Made by a program: the position numbers and the translations under genes. Below are positions 18,882 through 27,648 of a stretch of 33,415 bases of DNA, piece by piece; the first letter of the stretch is position 1; each line of letters starts with the position of its first letter. The notes under the pieces were generated by a model. It saw only the letters and a list, made by a program, of their open reading frames with translations. It was not told where the DNA came from and did not search any database. Where the stretch lies: NCBI GenBank assembly GCA_028713045.1, contig JAQTOY010000006.1, positions 1-33,415 of the forward strand. The letters are read 5' to 3'. Source of the stretch: Candidatus Nanoarchaeia archaeon (lineage in GTDB: Archaea > Nanobdellota > Nanobdellia > Pacearchaeales > GW2011-AR1).

Positions 18882-19271
18882 ATGAAAAACCCATTAGCAA
18901 AAATCGCTGCAACAACAACAATGGTTTTAGCATTAGTATCGCCTGCTTATGCAGCCGATCAATGTTCAACAAACAGATGCCCAAGACCAATCAGAGATAC
19001 TGTTGAAAGTATAGGGGTAGCAATAGCGGATTTGAACGCGAAAGTTTGGGAAAACACTCTAGTGAGGGCACATGAAAGAGCAGAAAGACAATCAGATAGA
19101 TTGCAAAGAACATTATTAAATGCTCAATATAAGATACTGGATAACGAATATCATAAACAATGTGTGCCTCATTATCATCTGCTTCAACCAAATAAAGCAA
19201 CATTTCCAAAACCAATGCCTTTTGATTGCGAAACAAATCCAAGGTATATGTTTCCAGCAAATCAAAAATAA
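18882..19271 (+). CDS. Small secreted protein
   Basis: SD GGAGG; signal MKNPLAKIAATTTMVLALVSPAYA|AD. The start at 18882 fits the SD better than the track start 18864. Confidence 0.7.
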   Translation: MKNPLAKIAATTTMVLALVSPAYAADQCSTNRCPRPIRDTVESIGVAIADLNAKVWENTLVRAHERAERQSDRLQRTLLNAQYKILDNEYHKQCVPHYHLLQPNKATFPKPMPFDCETNPRYMFPANQK

Positions 19272-19532
19272 TCATTGAACATATAATTTTTTTTATTTAT
19301 TTTTTAAAATTTTTATTGTAAAACCTGCTTTTAAAAAAAGATTATCCAAAACAATCTTGCTTATATACTAAATACCATTCTATCAGATAAAAAGATAATC
19401 AATAGAAAGCATATGAATTTTTATTTATTTCTTAATATTTTTATTAAAAAATATATTTCTTAAGACAAGATTATTTAAATATGAAATTCTTTTCAAATTT
19501 CACAAAGTAATAACTGAAAGGGGGTAATAAAA

Positions 19533-20258
19533 ATGAGACAAACATTAACAAAACTCGCAAGTTCGGCAGTTTTAGCAGCAGCATTGGTTCCAAGTATTTC
19601 AGCTCAAGAACCTGCAAACGTAAGAGTAGACTCATATAGATGGGGTTTGCTTGGAGCAGGTAAGACTACTGTTTACACACAGACTCAACCAGGTGTTGTT
19701 TATACTCCTCGTGCAGTTTTATACAGCGATGGATGTTGTACTAGACCCGGAATAGGATTAGTTCCAACACAAGCAGAAATTGTAACCGGAAGATGCATAG
19801 AAAACCAAATAGATTGGGGTAAAAGTGTTTTTGCACTACCTGGAAAAGCAATTAGGGAGGTTGGAAAAGGTTTAACACATCTTGGAGAGGCTGTAACTCC
19901 TAGAGGAGTTTATGATAAAACTCGTTGTAATTCAAGGCCTTATTGTGCACCTGTTGTAAGCCCATGTGACCCATGCGCTACTCCATCTTATAATAATGGA
20001 AAAAGTGCTATTCAACAAGGCGATAGTGTATTAAAACGAGAATATGATCAACCTCAAGCAACAATGCCCGCTGATCAGCCTACACCTGCAGTACCTGCGC
20101 CTAAATCGTCAGCACCAACAGTACCATTACCACCGACACCAGGAGAATCAGAAACTCCTAAAATCGAAGGCCCTACTGATTTATTGCCACCGACACCTTC
20201 AAATCCAGCTTTAAAAACTGGATTCAATACAAAGGTTGCAAATAGAGGCAGATACTAA
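19533..20258 (+). CDS. Secreted protein with Cys-rich body and Pro-rich LPPTP-repeat C-terminus
   Basis: SD GGGGG; signal LASSAVLAAALVPSISAQ; LPPTPGES and LPPTPSN. Confidence 0.7.
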   Translation: MRQTLTKLASSAVLAAALVPSISAQEPANVRVDSYRWGLLGAGKTTVYTQTQPGVVYTPRAVLYSDGCCTRPGIGLVPTQAEIVTGRCIENQIDWGKSVFALPGKAIREVGKGLTHLGEAVTPRGVYDKTRCNSRPYCAPVVSPCDPCATPSYNNGKSAIQQGDSVLKREYDQPQATMPADQPTPAVPAPKSSAPTVPLPPTPGESETPKIEGPTDLLPPTPSNPALKTGFNTKVANRGRY

Positions 20259-20295
20259 TCAGTAATTTTAAAAACCCAATTCCACAATTATAATA

Positions 20296-20970
20296 ATGAC
20301 TTTTGCAGAAATCAAAACAAAGGCCAAAAAGTTTTGGAACTGGGTTTGGCATTCAGATTCTATACTGAGTTGGCTGGTAGCCTTAATTTTTATTTTTATT
20401 TTTGTAAAATTTATTTTTTTTCCGATACTTTCACTTATAATGGGGACTTCTCTCCCTCTTGCAGGAGTTGAATCTTCAAGCATGGATCATCAAATTATTG
20501 AAAATGAATTAGGAATGCTGAATCTTTGCGATAAAAGTTATCTAAAAAAAGACAAAGTATTTGTTGATTTTGATAATTACTGGAAAAACTGCGGGGAATG
20601 GTATGAAAATAAAGGTTTGTCAAAAAATGAATTTTCAAATTTCCCAATAAAAAATGGATTTAGCAAGGGAGACATAATAATTGTTTGGGGAAGATTTGAA
20701 CCAAAAGTCGGAGATATAATAATATTTAGACCAAACAAAGAATCTTCTGCTCCAAGGCCAATAATACACCGAATAATAAAGATTGAAAATGGAATGATTC
20801 AAACAAAAGGAGATCATAATCCTGACCAGTTAAAGAGTTCAAACAATTATTATAAAACCGACGAAACATCCATTCAAAAAGAACAGATAATCGGTAAGGC
20901 AATTTTTAAAATACCTTACCTTGGATGGATTAAAATAGTCGCATCAGACATCTTGAAAAAAATATTTTAA
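20296..20970 (+). CDS. Signal peptidase I (S26, archaeal Sec11-like)
   Basis: GVESSSMDH catalytic Ser region; GDIIIVWGRFEPKVGDIIIFRPN...PIIHRIIKIENGMIQTKGDHNPD. Confidence 0.85.
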   Translation: MTFAEIKTKAKKFWNWVWHSDSILSWLVALIFIFIFVKFIFFPILSLIMGTSLPLAGVESSSMDHQIIENELGMLNLCDKSYLKKDKVFVDFDNYWKNCGEWYENKGLSKNEFSNFPIKNGFSKGDIIIVWGRFEPKVGDIIIFRPNKESSAPRPIIHRIIKIENGMIQTKGDHNPDQLKSSNNYYKTDETSIQKEQIIGKAIFKIPYLGWIKIVASDILKKIF

Positions 20971-21136
20971 GGATTATAAAATGAAAAAGATATTACTCTT
21001 GAGAAGTAAGAAAAACTTATATAGATTTTTTAATTAAAATAAAGTTCAAAAATTAACAGTTAATAAACTTATATTCAAAAGAAAGGAGGATTTTGTTTAT
21101 CAGAAAGATTTTTAAATAATAATAAGATAAAAACAG

Positions 21137-21445
21137 ATGGAATTTTGCCAAAAATGTGGTTGTGTTTTAGTTGAAAAAAATAAAGATTTTAGATGTCCTA
21201 GATGCAATTATAAAGCTAAATCAAAAGTAAAAATAGAATCTTCTGAAAAAATTAATTCTAAACCTGAAATAGGAGTTATAAGAGACAAAGATACGGATAT
21301 TTTTCCTTTAACAAATGCAACCTGCCCAAAATGCCAACACAAAGAAGCATATTTCTGGACCTCTCAGACAAGAGCCGGCGATGAAGCTGAAACAAAATTC
21401 TATCGTTGCACAAAGTGCAAGTTCACTTGGCGGGAATATCACTGA
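21137..21445 (+). CDS. Transcription factor S (TFIIS/RPB9-like), paralog 1
   Basis: MEFCQKCGCVLVEK...CPKCQHKEAYFWTSQTRAGDEAETKFYRCTKCKFTWREY. Confidence 0.93.
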   Translation: MEFCQKCGCVLVEKNKDFRCPRCNYKAKSKVKIESSEKINSKPEIGVIRDKDTDIFPLTNATCPKCQHKEAYFWTSQTRAGDEAETKFYRCTKCKFTWREYH

Positions 21446-21449
21446 AACA

Positions 21450-21475
21450 CTAGGTTTAACTATCGATTAACCTAG
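21450..21475. terminator. Inverted repeat CTAGGTT...AACCTAG at the convergent ends of TFS-1 and the 21456-21734 ORF
   Basis: 7-bp perfect stem with ATCGAT in the loop; covers the minus-strand gene's stop. Confidence 0.45.
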
Positions 21476-21734
21476 CACCTGGATTTTCTTCAAGTAATGC
21501 TCGAAGCACACGCTTTCTTGACACACGTTGTCCGCTATCACCTCCAGCAAGATTAGTCGCTTCTCCAGTAACTATTCTATAAGAAGTTGAATTTAAAAAA
21601 TCCCTATAACCGAACTCCCTTAAAGAAGCAATACAAATATCCCTTTCATCTCTGCCCGGAAAAACATAGATTACATCTCCATAAAAAACTTGCGGCCTTA
21701 CAGAACATTGAAAAATTAGTCTTTGAACAGGCAT
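21456..21734 (-). CDS. Small hypothetical protein, 92 aa
   Basis: Fills the gap between the two TFS genes; plausible composition. Confidence 0.5.
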   Translation of the reverse strand: MPVQRLIFQCSVRPQVFYGDVIYVFPGRDERDICIASLREFGYRDFLNSTSYRIVTGEATNLAGGDSGQRVSRKRVLRALLEENPGARLIDS

Positions 21735-21867
21735 TTACGGATAATTCTCCATTTATTTAAAAAGATTATGATTGTGAAAGGAAATAGGAATATAATTCAA
21801 TATTTATTTAATTATCAAGCGATATTCTAATGCATATATTTATAACCTTTAAATAGAATAATCTAAA

Positions 21868-22164
21868 ATGGAATTCTGCCAAAAATGCGGTTCAATGATA
21901 ATGGGAAAAAATTGTGTTAGCTGTGGCTATGAGTGCGAGAAAGAAGTGAAAATTGAATCGAGCCAAAAAATAGAACCAAAAAAAGAAGTTGTAGTAATAG
22001 GTGAAAAAGATAGCGAATTTAATCCAGTTACTGAAATGGAATGTCCTAAATGCGAACATAAAGAAGCATATTTCTGGTCAAAACAAACAAGGTCAAGTGA
22101 TGAAGCTGAAACAAAGTTCTACAAGTGCACAAAGTGCAAATATACTTGGAGAGTATACCGTTAG
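21868..22164 (+). CDS. Transcription factor S (TFIIS/RPB9-like), paralog 2
   Basis: MEFCQKCGSMIMGKNCVSCGY...CPKCEHKEAYFWSKQTRSSDEAETKFYKCTKCKYTWRVY. Confidence 0.92.
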   Translation: MEFCQKCGSMIMGKNCVSCGYECEKEVKIESSQKIEPKKEVVVIGEKDSEFNPVTEMECPKCEHKEAYFWSKQTRSSDEAETKFYKCTKCKYTWRVYR

Positions 22165-22241
22165 AATAATATGTTCTACAATCACAAAAATATTTATATA
22201 CCTTAATTCGCAATAACTTCCATACAAAAAGATTTGTTAAA

Positions 22242-22520
22242 ATGGAAACTCAGATAAAAATGATTGCAGCGGCCACAGCAGTTCTGGAATTAAGAAAGCA
22301 GAAACCTTTGGCCATTGATGAGGAAATTTTTCAATTTGTATCGGATAGGATTGAAAGAGAGCGTATAAAAGACGAAAAGGTGAAAATGGCAATGATTGCC
22401 GCGGCGGATGAAACATTCAAGATAGCAAGACAAAATCCGAAGTTTTCTGAAAAAGAAATTTTAAAAGAGCTGATGGAAAAGATTCCTTTTATTGTTGAAA
22501 GAATAGAAACTGAAGAATAA
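22242..22520 (+). CDS. Small hypothetical helical protein with internal repeat
   Basis: MIAAATAVLELRKQKPLAIDEEIFQFVSDRI / MIAAADETFKIARQNPKFSEKEILKELMEKI. Confidence 0.65.
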   Translation: METQIKMIAAATAVLELRKQKPLAIDEEIFQFVSDRIERERIKDEKVKMAMIAAADETFKIARQNPKFSEKEILKELMEKIPFIVERIETEE

Positions 22521-22545
22521 TTATTTTCAAAAGGATTTTTAAATG

Positions 22546-22736
22546 TCAAAAATGTGAATTTTTGAGACTGAAAAAATCTTTTTTTCGCAACCTCGTAGGT
22601 TTTAACCCCAAGTAAGAAAAAAGATTTTCGAGGCACTAAAAAAACTTTCAGAAGTTTTTTTGTGCCCTAAAATTCCGTAAAGGAATTTTTTGGTGATCAA
22701 GAACTCACACTATGGGTTTTAACTCAAAGTTCTTGA
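22546..22736 (+). ncRNA. Candidate structured RNA or hairpin-array element (five consecutive stem-loops)
   Basis: Perfect stems 22546-22565, 22573-22628, 22632-22666, 22669-22689, 22697-22736; promoter-like AAGGATTTTTAAAT just upstream. Confidence 0.5.
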
Positions 22737-22794
22737 CAGTTAAAAATACTCCAAGGATTTTTAAATCAAGTATTTCTAATTAAATTATAAACAA

Positions 22795-22869
22795 GGATCC
22801 GTAGCTCAGCCCGGTTAGAGTACTGCCCTCTTAAGGCAGGTGTCGGGGGTTCAAATCCCCTCGGGTCCA
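22795..22869 (+). tRNA. tRNA-Lys(CTT)
   Basis: Acceptor GGATCCG/CGGGTCC, anticodon arm CTGCC-CTCTTAA-GGCAG, T-arm GGGGGTTCAAATCCCCT, discriminator A. Confidence 0.93.
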
Positions 22870-22871
22870 TA

Positions 22872-22896
22872 AATGTATCGCTTAAAGCGATACATT
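22872..22896 (+). other. Near-perfect palindrome AATGTATCGCTT-a-AAGCGATACATT in the tRNA-Lys 3' trailer
   Basis: 12-nt arms, fully complementary. Confidence 0.75.
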
Positions 22897-22908
22897 ATAG
22901 TTCTGTGG

Positions 22909-23004
22909 ATTTTCACCCACGTGCGGGTTCAAATATCTTAAAATTCCTATGGAATTTTAATGAGACAGAGATTTTTACAAAATCTCTGTACCCTCGGGTC
23001 CATA
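22909..23004 (+). repeat. Partial second copy of the tRNA-Lys T-arm and 3' acceptor, interrupted by two hairpins (22935-22990)
   Basis: GGGTTCAAAT 22925-22934 equals tRNA 22847-22856. CCCTCGGGTCCATA 22991-23004 equals tRNA 22858-22871. Degenerate inverted copy ATTTTCACCC at 22909-22918. Confidence 0.8.
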
Positions 23005-23068
23005 TAAGTATTTCTTAAAAGTGGTAACAAATAACAAGGTTTAAAAATTTAGAATTTTTGTTAAATTT

Positions 23069-24082
23069 ATGAAAAATAGAATGTCAAGATTAAAGAAAAC
23101 TCTGGTATCCATAGCTTTAGCTACATCGGTTTTATTTCCAATAAGCTCAAGAATTGAGGATTCTCCTAGAGATTCTTTAACCCAAATAACTCAATCCGAG
23201 CCTCAAATATCCCCAGAAAGCAAACCTGTAGATGAACCTAGTACAAAGATAGAGAAGTATAACCCAGAATCTCCCTTACCCAAACCTGAAAAGATTAAAA
23301 AAAGCCATAAATTCGATAAAGATTACAAGTTATGGGCCTTAGATTATGGAGTTGATCCAATTAAATTTGAATTTCAAGCCGAGCCATCTAAACCTGAAGG
23401 CGCATTACAAAGCAATCCTATTGATGAAATAACAAAATTAAGTTTCAAGGATTATGAATTTGAACAATTATTGACTGAACTCAAATTTAAGTTCGATTAT
23501 GAAAACCCGCAATTTAATGAATTGGATAGATTAGGAACAAATGATTATGAAACCTGGAGATTATTTGAAGATCTTACCATTAAAAGAAGGGCATTAGCAG
23601 GTTTAAGGGCTTCTGTAGAGAATTGGGAATTGGTAAGAGACTTAAAAAGAGATATTCCTGATTTCAGAGGATATAAATTGTATGAATCTGAAAAAACCAA
23701 AACTAATGAAACTCAAGAAGATGAAACTGGAGAAAGATGGTTTGAAGCAGACACCTCTGCAGGAATTAAAGCTTATCTGAGCAAAGGAAAAATTCCTGTT
23801 GCAGGATTTTATACAGATTTCAAAGACCCTTCTTTTTTAGGTTATAAACCTATTAAAAAAGCAAGAATAGGTCTGAATACCTTAGGAGAATTAGAACTTA
23901 CATTGCAAAAAGAACTTTATTTTGATTGGGCTGCAGAATTTGCAACACAGGCAAGCCCTTCAGGGCTTGGTGGAAGAGTATCTTTTTCAAGAGAAATCAG
24001 AAACCAATCAAGAGCTGGAATAAGTGTTAGCGGAACACAAAAAGGGGCTTCTTTAGGTGTTGATTACATACTTTCATATTAA
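23069..24082 (+). CDS. Secreted hypothetical protein with beta-strand-rich C-terminus
   Basis: N-terminal signal; Pro/Lys linker; alternating beta-like C-terminal segments ending VSGTQKGASLGVDYILSY. Confidence 0.6.
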   Translation: MKNRMSRLKKTLVSIALATSVLFPISSRIEDSPRDSLTQITQSEPQISPESKPVDEPSTKIEKYNPESPLPKPEKIKKSHKFDKDYKLWALDYGVDPIKFEFQAEPSKPEGALQSNPIDEITKLSFKDYEFEQLLTELKFKFDYENPQFNELDRLGTNDYETWRLFEDLTIKRRALAGLRASVENWELVRDLKRDIPDFRGYKLYESEKTKTNETQEDETGERWFEADTSAGIKAYLSKGKIPVAGFYTDFKDPSFLGYKPIKKARIGLNTLGELELTLQKELYFDWAAEFATQASPSGLGGRVSFSREIRNQSRAGISVSGTQKGASLGVDYILSY

Positions 24083-24120
24083 TTCTCAATATTTAAATAA
24101 CAAAATATGATGTTTATTTA

Positions 24121-24786
24121 ATGGATTCAAAAGATTATTTAAATAACATAGAATCAATTATGAAGATTCTTGAACAGCATTTTCATTATGCAGAAAGAAC
24201 CACTCTTAATCGGATGAGGAAAAATCCAAATGCTTTCAAAATTCTAATAAGCTGTCTATTATCTTTGAGGACAAAGGACAGCACAACTGAAAGCATTTCA
24301 GAGAGATTGTTTAAAATAGCAGATACTCCTGAAAGAATCCTTAAACTTCCTTTAAAAAAATTGGAGAGAATAATTTTTTCCTCAGGGCATTATCATAAAA
24401 AAGCCCTGACTTTAAAGCATGTTTCAAAAGAGATTATAACCAGATTCAATGGAAAAGTCCCTAACAAAAAAGAAGAATTATTATCAATAAAAGGCATAGG
24501 CCCTAAGACTGCAAATATCGTCTTAAATTTTGCATTTGGAGAGCCTGTATTGCCAATTGATACCCATTGCCATAGAATACCCAATAGGTTGGGATGGGTA
24601 AAAACAAAAAATCCTGAACAAACTGAAAAAGAACTTGAAAAAATCCTTCCTAAAAATTATTGGTTTGAATTCAACGGAATTTTCGTATTATTTGGGAAGA
24701 CAATCTGCCAGCCAATTTCACCCTGGTGCAGCAAATGTCCAATTAATCATCTCTGTCCAAAGATTGGTGTTGAGAAATCAAGATGA
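24121..24786 (+). CDS. nth: Endonuclease III
   Basis: HhH LLSIKGIGPKTANIVLNFAFG, PIDTHCHRIPNRLG, FeS Cys CSKCPINHLCP. Confidence 0.93.
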   Translation: MDSKDYLNNIESIMKILEQHFHYAERTTLNRMRKNPNAFKILISCLLSLRTKDSTTESISERLFKIADTPERILKLPLKKLERIIFSSGHYHKKALTLKHVSKEIITRFNGKVPNKKEELLSIKGIGPKTANIVLNFAFGEPVLPIDTHCHRIPNRLGWVKTKNPEQTEKELEKILPKNYWFEFNGIFVLFGKTICQPISPWCSKCPINHLCPKIGVEKSR

Positions 24787-24857
24787 AAAAAAGATTAAAC
24801 CCTTAAAAAAGGAAAAATAGAATTAAAAATAAAAAAACACCCTATCCAAAGCTAATA

Positions 24858-25124
24858 TTACATTAATTGTCTTCTTATTGAATCAATGTTTTCTGCGATT
24901 TCTTCGCCTTTCTTTGTTAATTTGATTAGCTTGATTCTTCCTTTTTTCTCAAAAAGAACCAACCCCAAATCTTCCAAAGTTTGGAGGATTTTAACTGCAT
25001 GTGAATAAGTGCAGTCAACTTCCTTGGCTAAAACAGAACCATATCTAGCCTTGGACATTTTTTTCAAAGCTACCAGCATTAGAGCAGGTTTTCTTCTAAA
25101 AAAAATATCAAAGTTATCTTTCAT
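24858..25124 (-). CDS. Winged-helix transcriptional regulator
   Basis: RYGSVLAKEVDCTYSHAVKILQTLEDLGLVLFEKKGRIKLIKLTKKGEEIA. Confidence 0.75.
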   Translation of the reverse strand: MKDNFDIFFRRKPALMLVALKKMSKARYGSVLAKEVDCTYSHAVKILQTLEDLGLVLFEKKGRIKLIKLTKKGEEIAENIDSIRRQLM

Positions 25125-25317
25125 TTTATAAAATTTATTTATTAAGCATTTTAAAAAATACACTTTATTATGTATTTTTCAAAAACTATATATTAAAGTA
25201 CCATAATGGCTTATAAAGCTTTCTATTGAAAAAATTCATCAGTCAGTAGCGAAATTTACAAATATCAAAATTAAACAATAGTAACTTAATGTTACTACTT
25301 TCTTGATTTATTTATTT

Positions 25318-25914
25318 TTATGAATTCAAAGCGTTGTATAAATCCAGATATCCTTTTGCTAATAACTCGGGTTTTCCAGCTATCATTTCTATCTGAGTTT
25401 TTCCATCTATCACCGAACCCTTCATAAACTGTTTTATATCTTGAGAAAGCAAAGCCCTTACTGTCTCTTCCTTTGAAATCGTAAATCTTATGTCTCTATT
25501 TTCATTGGAACTTTTTTTAGTCATAAGAACATTTCCAGAAATTTCTGAACTCCAAATTTCATTATCAACGACTAATTCAACAATAGGATTTCCAAAACCA
25601 GGAAAACTATGAAGCAAGTTGACATTCAAAGCGAGTAATATGTAATTAATATAATCGACATTAAAATCTTTCATACCTTCCTGAACAATCTGTTCCAGAC
25701 TGACTTGTTCATTTTTTAAAAGATGTGTGTCAACAATTTTTTTCAAAGGATTCTCAATAATAATCTGATTTGAACTTTGTTTATTTTGATAACTTCTTAA
25801 AATATATATACCTATTGAAGCTATCAAAATAAATAGAATTAAAATAACAATAATCAATATTAGTTTAGATTTAGTTCCATCTTTCAAATTTTTATCCACA
25901 CCCCTTTCTTTCAT
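25318..25914 (-). CDS. Single-TM hypothetical protein
   Basis: N-terminal TM LILIIVILILFILIASIGIYIL. Confidence 0.6.
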   Translation of the reverse strand: MKERGVDKNLKDGTKSKLILIIVILILFILIASIGIYILRSYQNKQSSNQIIIENPLKKIVDTHLLKNEQVSLEQIVQEGMKDFNVDYINYILLALNVNLLHSFPGFGNPIVELVVDNEIWSSEISGNVLMTKKSSNENRDIRFTISKEETVRALLSQDIKQFMKGSVIDGKTQIEMIAGKPELLAKGYLDLYNALNS

Positions 25915-25938
25915 TTAATAATAAAAATGGAATTCTAT

Positions 25939-26523
25939 TTAAATATTACTTCGCATCTCTAGATTTGCATCAGAAATGTTTGTATCTCTTGTATCAGTTA
26001 TTAATCTTGTTTCTGCAGAAGAAGGAACAAGTTTTTTTGTATAATAATAGGCTACTGTATTTTTCGGCCCCCATCTTGCGAGGGGATCTTTTTTTGTTCT
26101 AGCAAAACCAAGCCTTCTGCATAATCTTATCATTGATGGAAAGCCATTATAAGTTTTAAGATTCACATGAGTATAACCCAATCGCTCCAAATCAGTTAAA
26201 CAATATCGCATTAGTTTTTCTCCAATTCCCATCCTTTGATATTGTGGTGAAACCCCCTGAATCCAAAACCAGGGTTGATTATCCTTAAGGTTCTCATACC
26301 ATATATTAAAGCCTGCAAATTGAGAATTTTTTCTATCTCTTGCAACGTAAACTCCCGAATCCTCATGAGAAAGAATAGTTTTAGCAATTTCTTCAAAAGT
26401 TATAGGTTCTGGAAAAAGAACTGCCGATAGTTCTGAAGCGTTTATTAAAGCAGCTAAATATTCAGGATTTCCGGGAATCATTTTTCTTATAGCTATGGGT
26501 AAAGGCAATCTTTTGGATTTCAT
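25939..26523 (-). CDS. GNAT-family N-acetyltransferase
   Basis: WFWIQGVSPQYQRMGIGEKLMRYCLTDLERLGYTHVNLKTYN...RRLGFARTK. Confidence 0.8.
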   Translation of the reverse strand: MKSKRLPLPIAIRKMIPGNPEYLAALINASELSAVLFPEPITFEEIAKTILSHEDSGVYVARDRKNSQFAGFNIWYENLKDNQPWFWIQGVSPQYQRMGIGEKLMRYCLTDLERLGYTHVNLKTYNGFPSMIRLCRRLGFARTKKDPLARWGPKNTVAYYYTKKLVPSSAETRLITDTRDTNISDANLEMRSNI

Positions 26524-26600
26524 TTAATTAATCTCTAACTAATCCTTTTAAAAGTTTGGGTTTGCATCAATGTTTAAATACTATTAATTTTTGGTATCAT

Positions 26601-27644
26601 ATGCTAACAGAAAAACAAACACAGGAAATAAAAGAACATCTGGAAAAGGCGCAGAATCCGCTTTTCTTCTTTGATAATGACAATGATGGGTTGTGTAGTT
26701 TTTTATTATTAAGAAGATTTTTAGACCGAGGAAAAGGTGTTGCAATAAGGTCTTTTCCGGATTTGAATAAGTCCTATTACCGAAAAGTGGAAGAATTAAA
26801 ACCAGATTATATCTTTATTCTAGACAAGCCCGTTGTTTCAAAAGAATTCATAGAAAAAGCAAAAGAAGACAATCTTCCAGTTGTCTGGATAGATCATCAT
26901 GATGTTGAAGATATAAAAAATGATTATGTCGCCTATTATAATCCTTTTTTAAATGACAAGACTTACGAACCAGTTTCCTCAATCTGCCAAAAAATGATCG
27001 GAAATAAAGAAGATGTTTGGCTTGCCGTAATTGGCTCAATAAGTGACTGCTATCTTCCGGATTTTTATAAAGAATTTGAAAAAAAATATCCTGAATTAGG
27101 GAGGAAAAACCCTGCCTCTGCTTTTGAATTATTATATAAAACTGAAATCGGAAGAATTTCAAGAATACTTGATTTTTCCCTGAAGGACAGCACAACCAAT
27201 GTTGTGAATATGATAAAATTCATGATGAATGCGCAAGGACCTATGGATATCTTAGAAGAAAATACAAAAACAAAACCAATAATTAAAAAGTTCAATGAAA
27301 TTGACAAAAAATACCAGTCATTGATTGAAAAAGCAAGAAAATTAAAAGAAAAAAAATTCATTTATTTTCAGTATGGGGGCAGTTTGAGCTTAAGCGCAAA
27401 CCTTGCAAATCAGCTGAGTTTTGAATTTCCAGATAAAATAATAGTTGTAGCTTACATCAACAAGGATATTGCAAATATTTCTATAAGGGGAAAAAGCGAT
27501 GTAAGAAAATTAACTCTTGAAGCTATTTCAGATATTGAAGGCGCGACTGGCGGAGGGCATAAGAATGCAACCGGAGCCAAGATGAATGTCATTTATCTGC
27601 CAAGATTTAAAGAAAAAATTGAGAAATTAATTCTGGAACTTTAG
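26601..27644 (+). CDS. DHH-family phosphoesterase/RecJ-like protein
   Basis: FFDNDNDGLCSFLLLRRF, VVWIDHHDVED, C-terminal ATGGGHKNATGAKM (DHHA1). MLTEKQ at 26601 is the more likely start. Confidence 0.85.
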   Translation: MLTEKQTQEIKEHLEKAQNPLFFFDNDNDGLCSFLLLRRFLDRGKGVAIRSFPDLNKSYYRKVEELKPDYIFILDKPVVSKEFIEKAKEDNLPVVWIDHHDVEDIKNDYVAYYNPFLNDKTYEPVSSICQKMIGNKEDVWLAVIGSISDCYLPDFYKEFEKKYPELGRKNPASAFELLYKTEIGRISRILDFSLKDSTTNVVNMIKFMMNAQGPMDILEENTKTKPIIKKFNEIDKKYQSLIEKARKLKEKKFIYFQYGGSLSLSANLANQLSFEFPDKIIVVAYINKDIANISIRGKSDVRKLTLEAISDIEGATGGGHKNATGAKMNVIYLPRFKEKIEKLILEL

Positions 27645-27648
27645 AGAA

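Noticed and set aside
21060-21115. GGAGG followed by a possible TTG-start 8-aa leader ORF (TTGTTTATCAGAAAGATTTTTAAATAA) before TFS-1
   Set aside because: Too short and unsupported to call as a leader peptide without conservation data.
22001-22216. 71-aa ORF in the TFS-2 gene
   Set aside because: Alternate frame of a clear TFS coding sequence.
22546-23004. CRISPR array
   Set aside because: Hairpins differ in sequence and spacing; no regular repeat-spacer pattern and no cas genes in the window.
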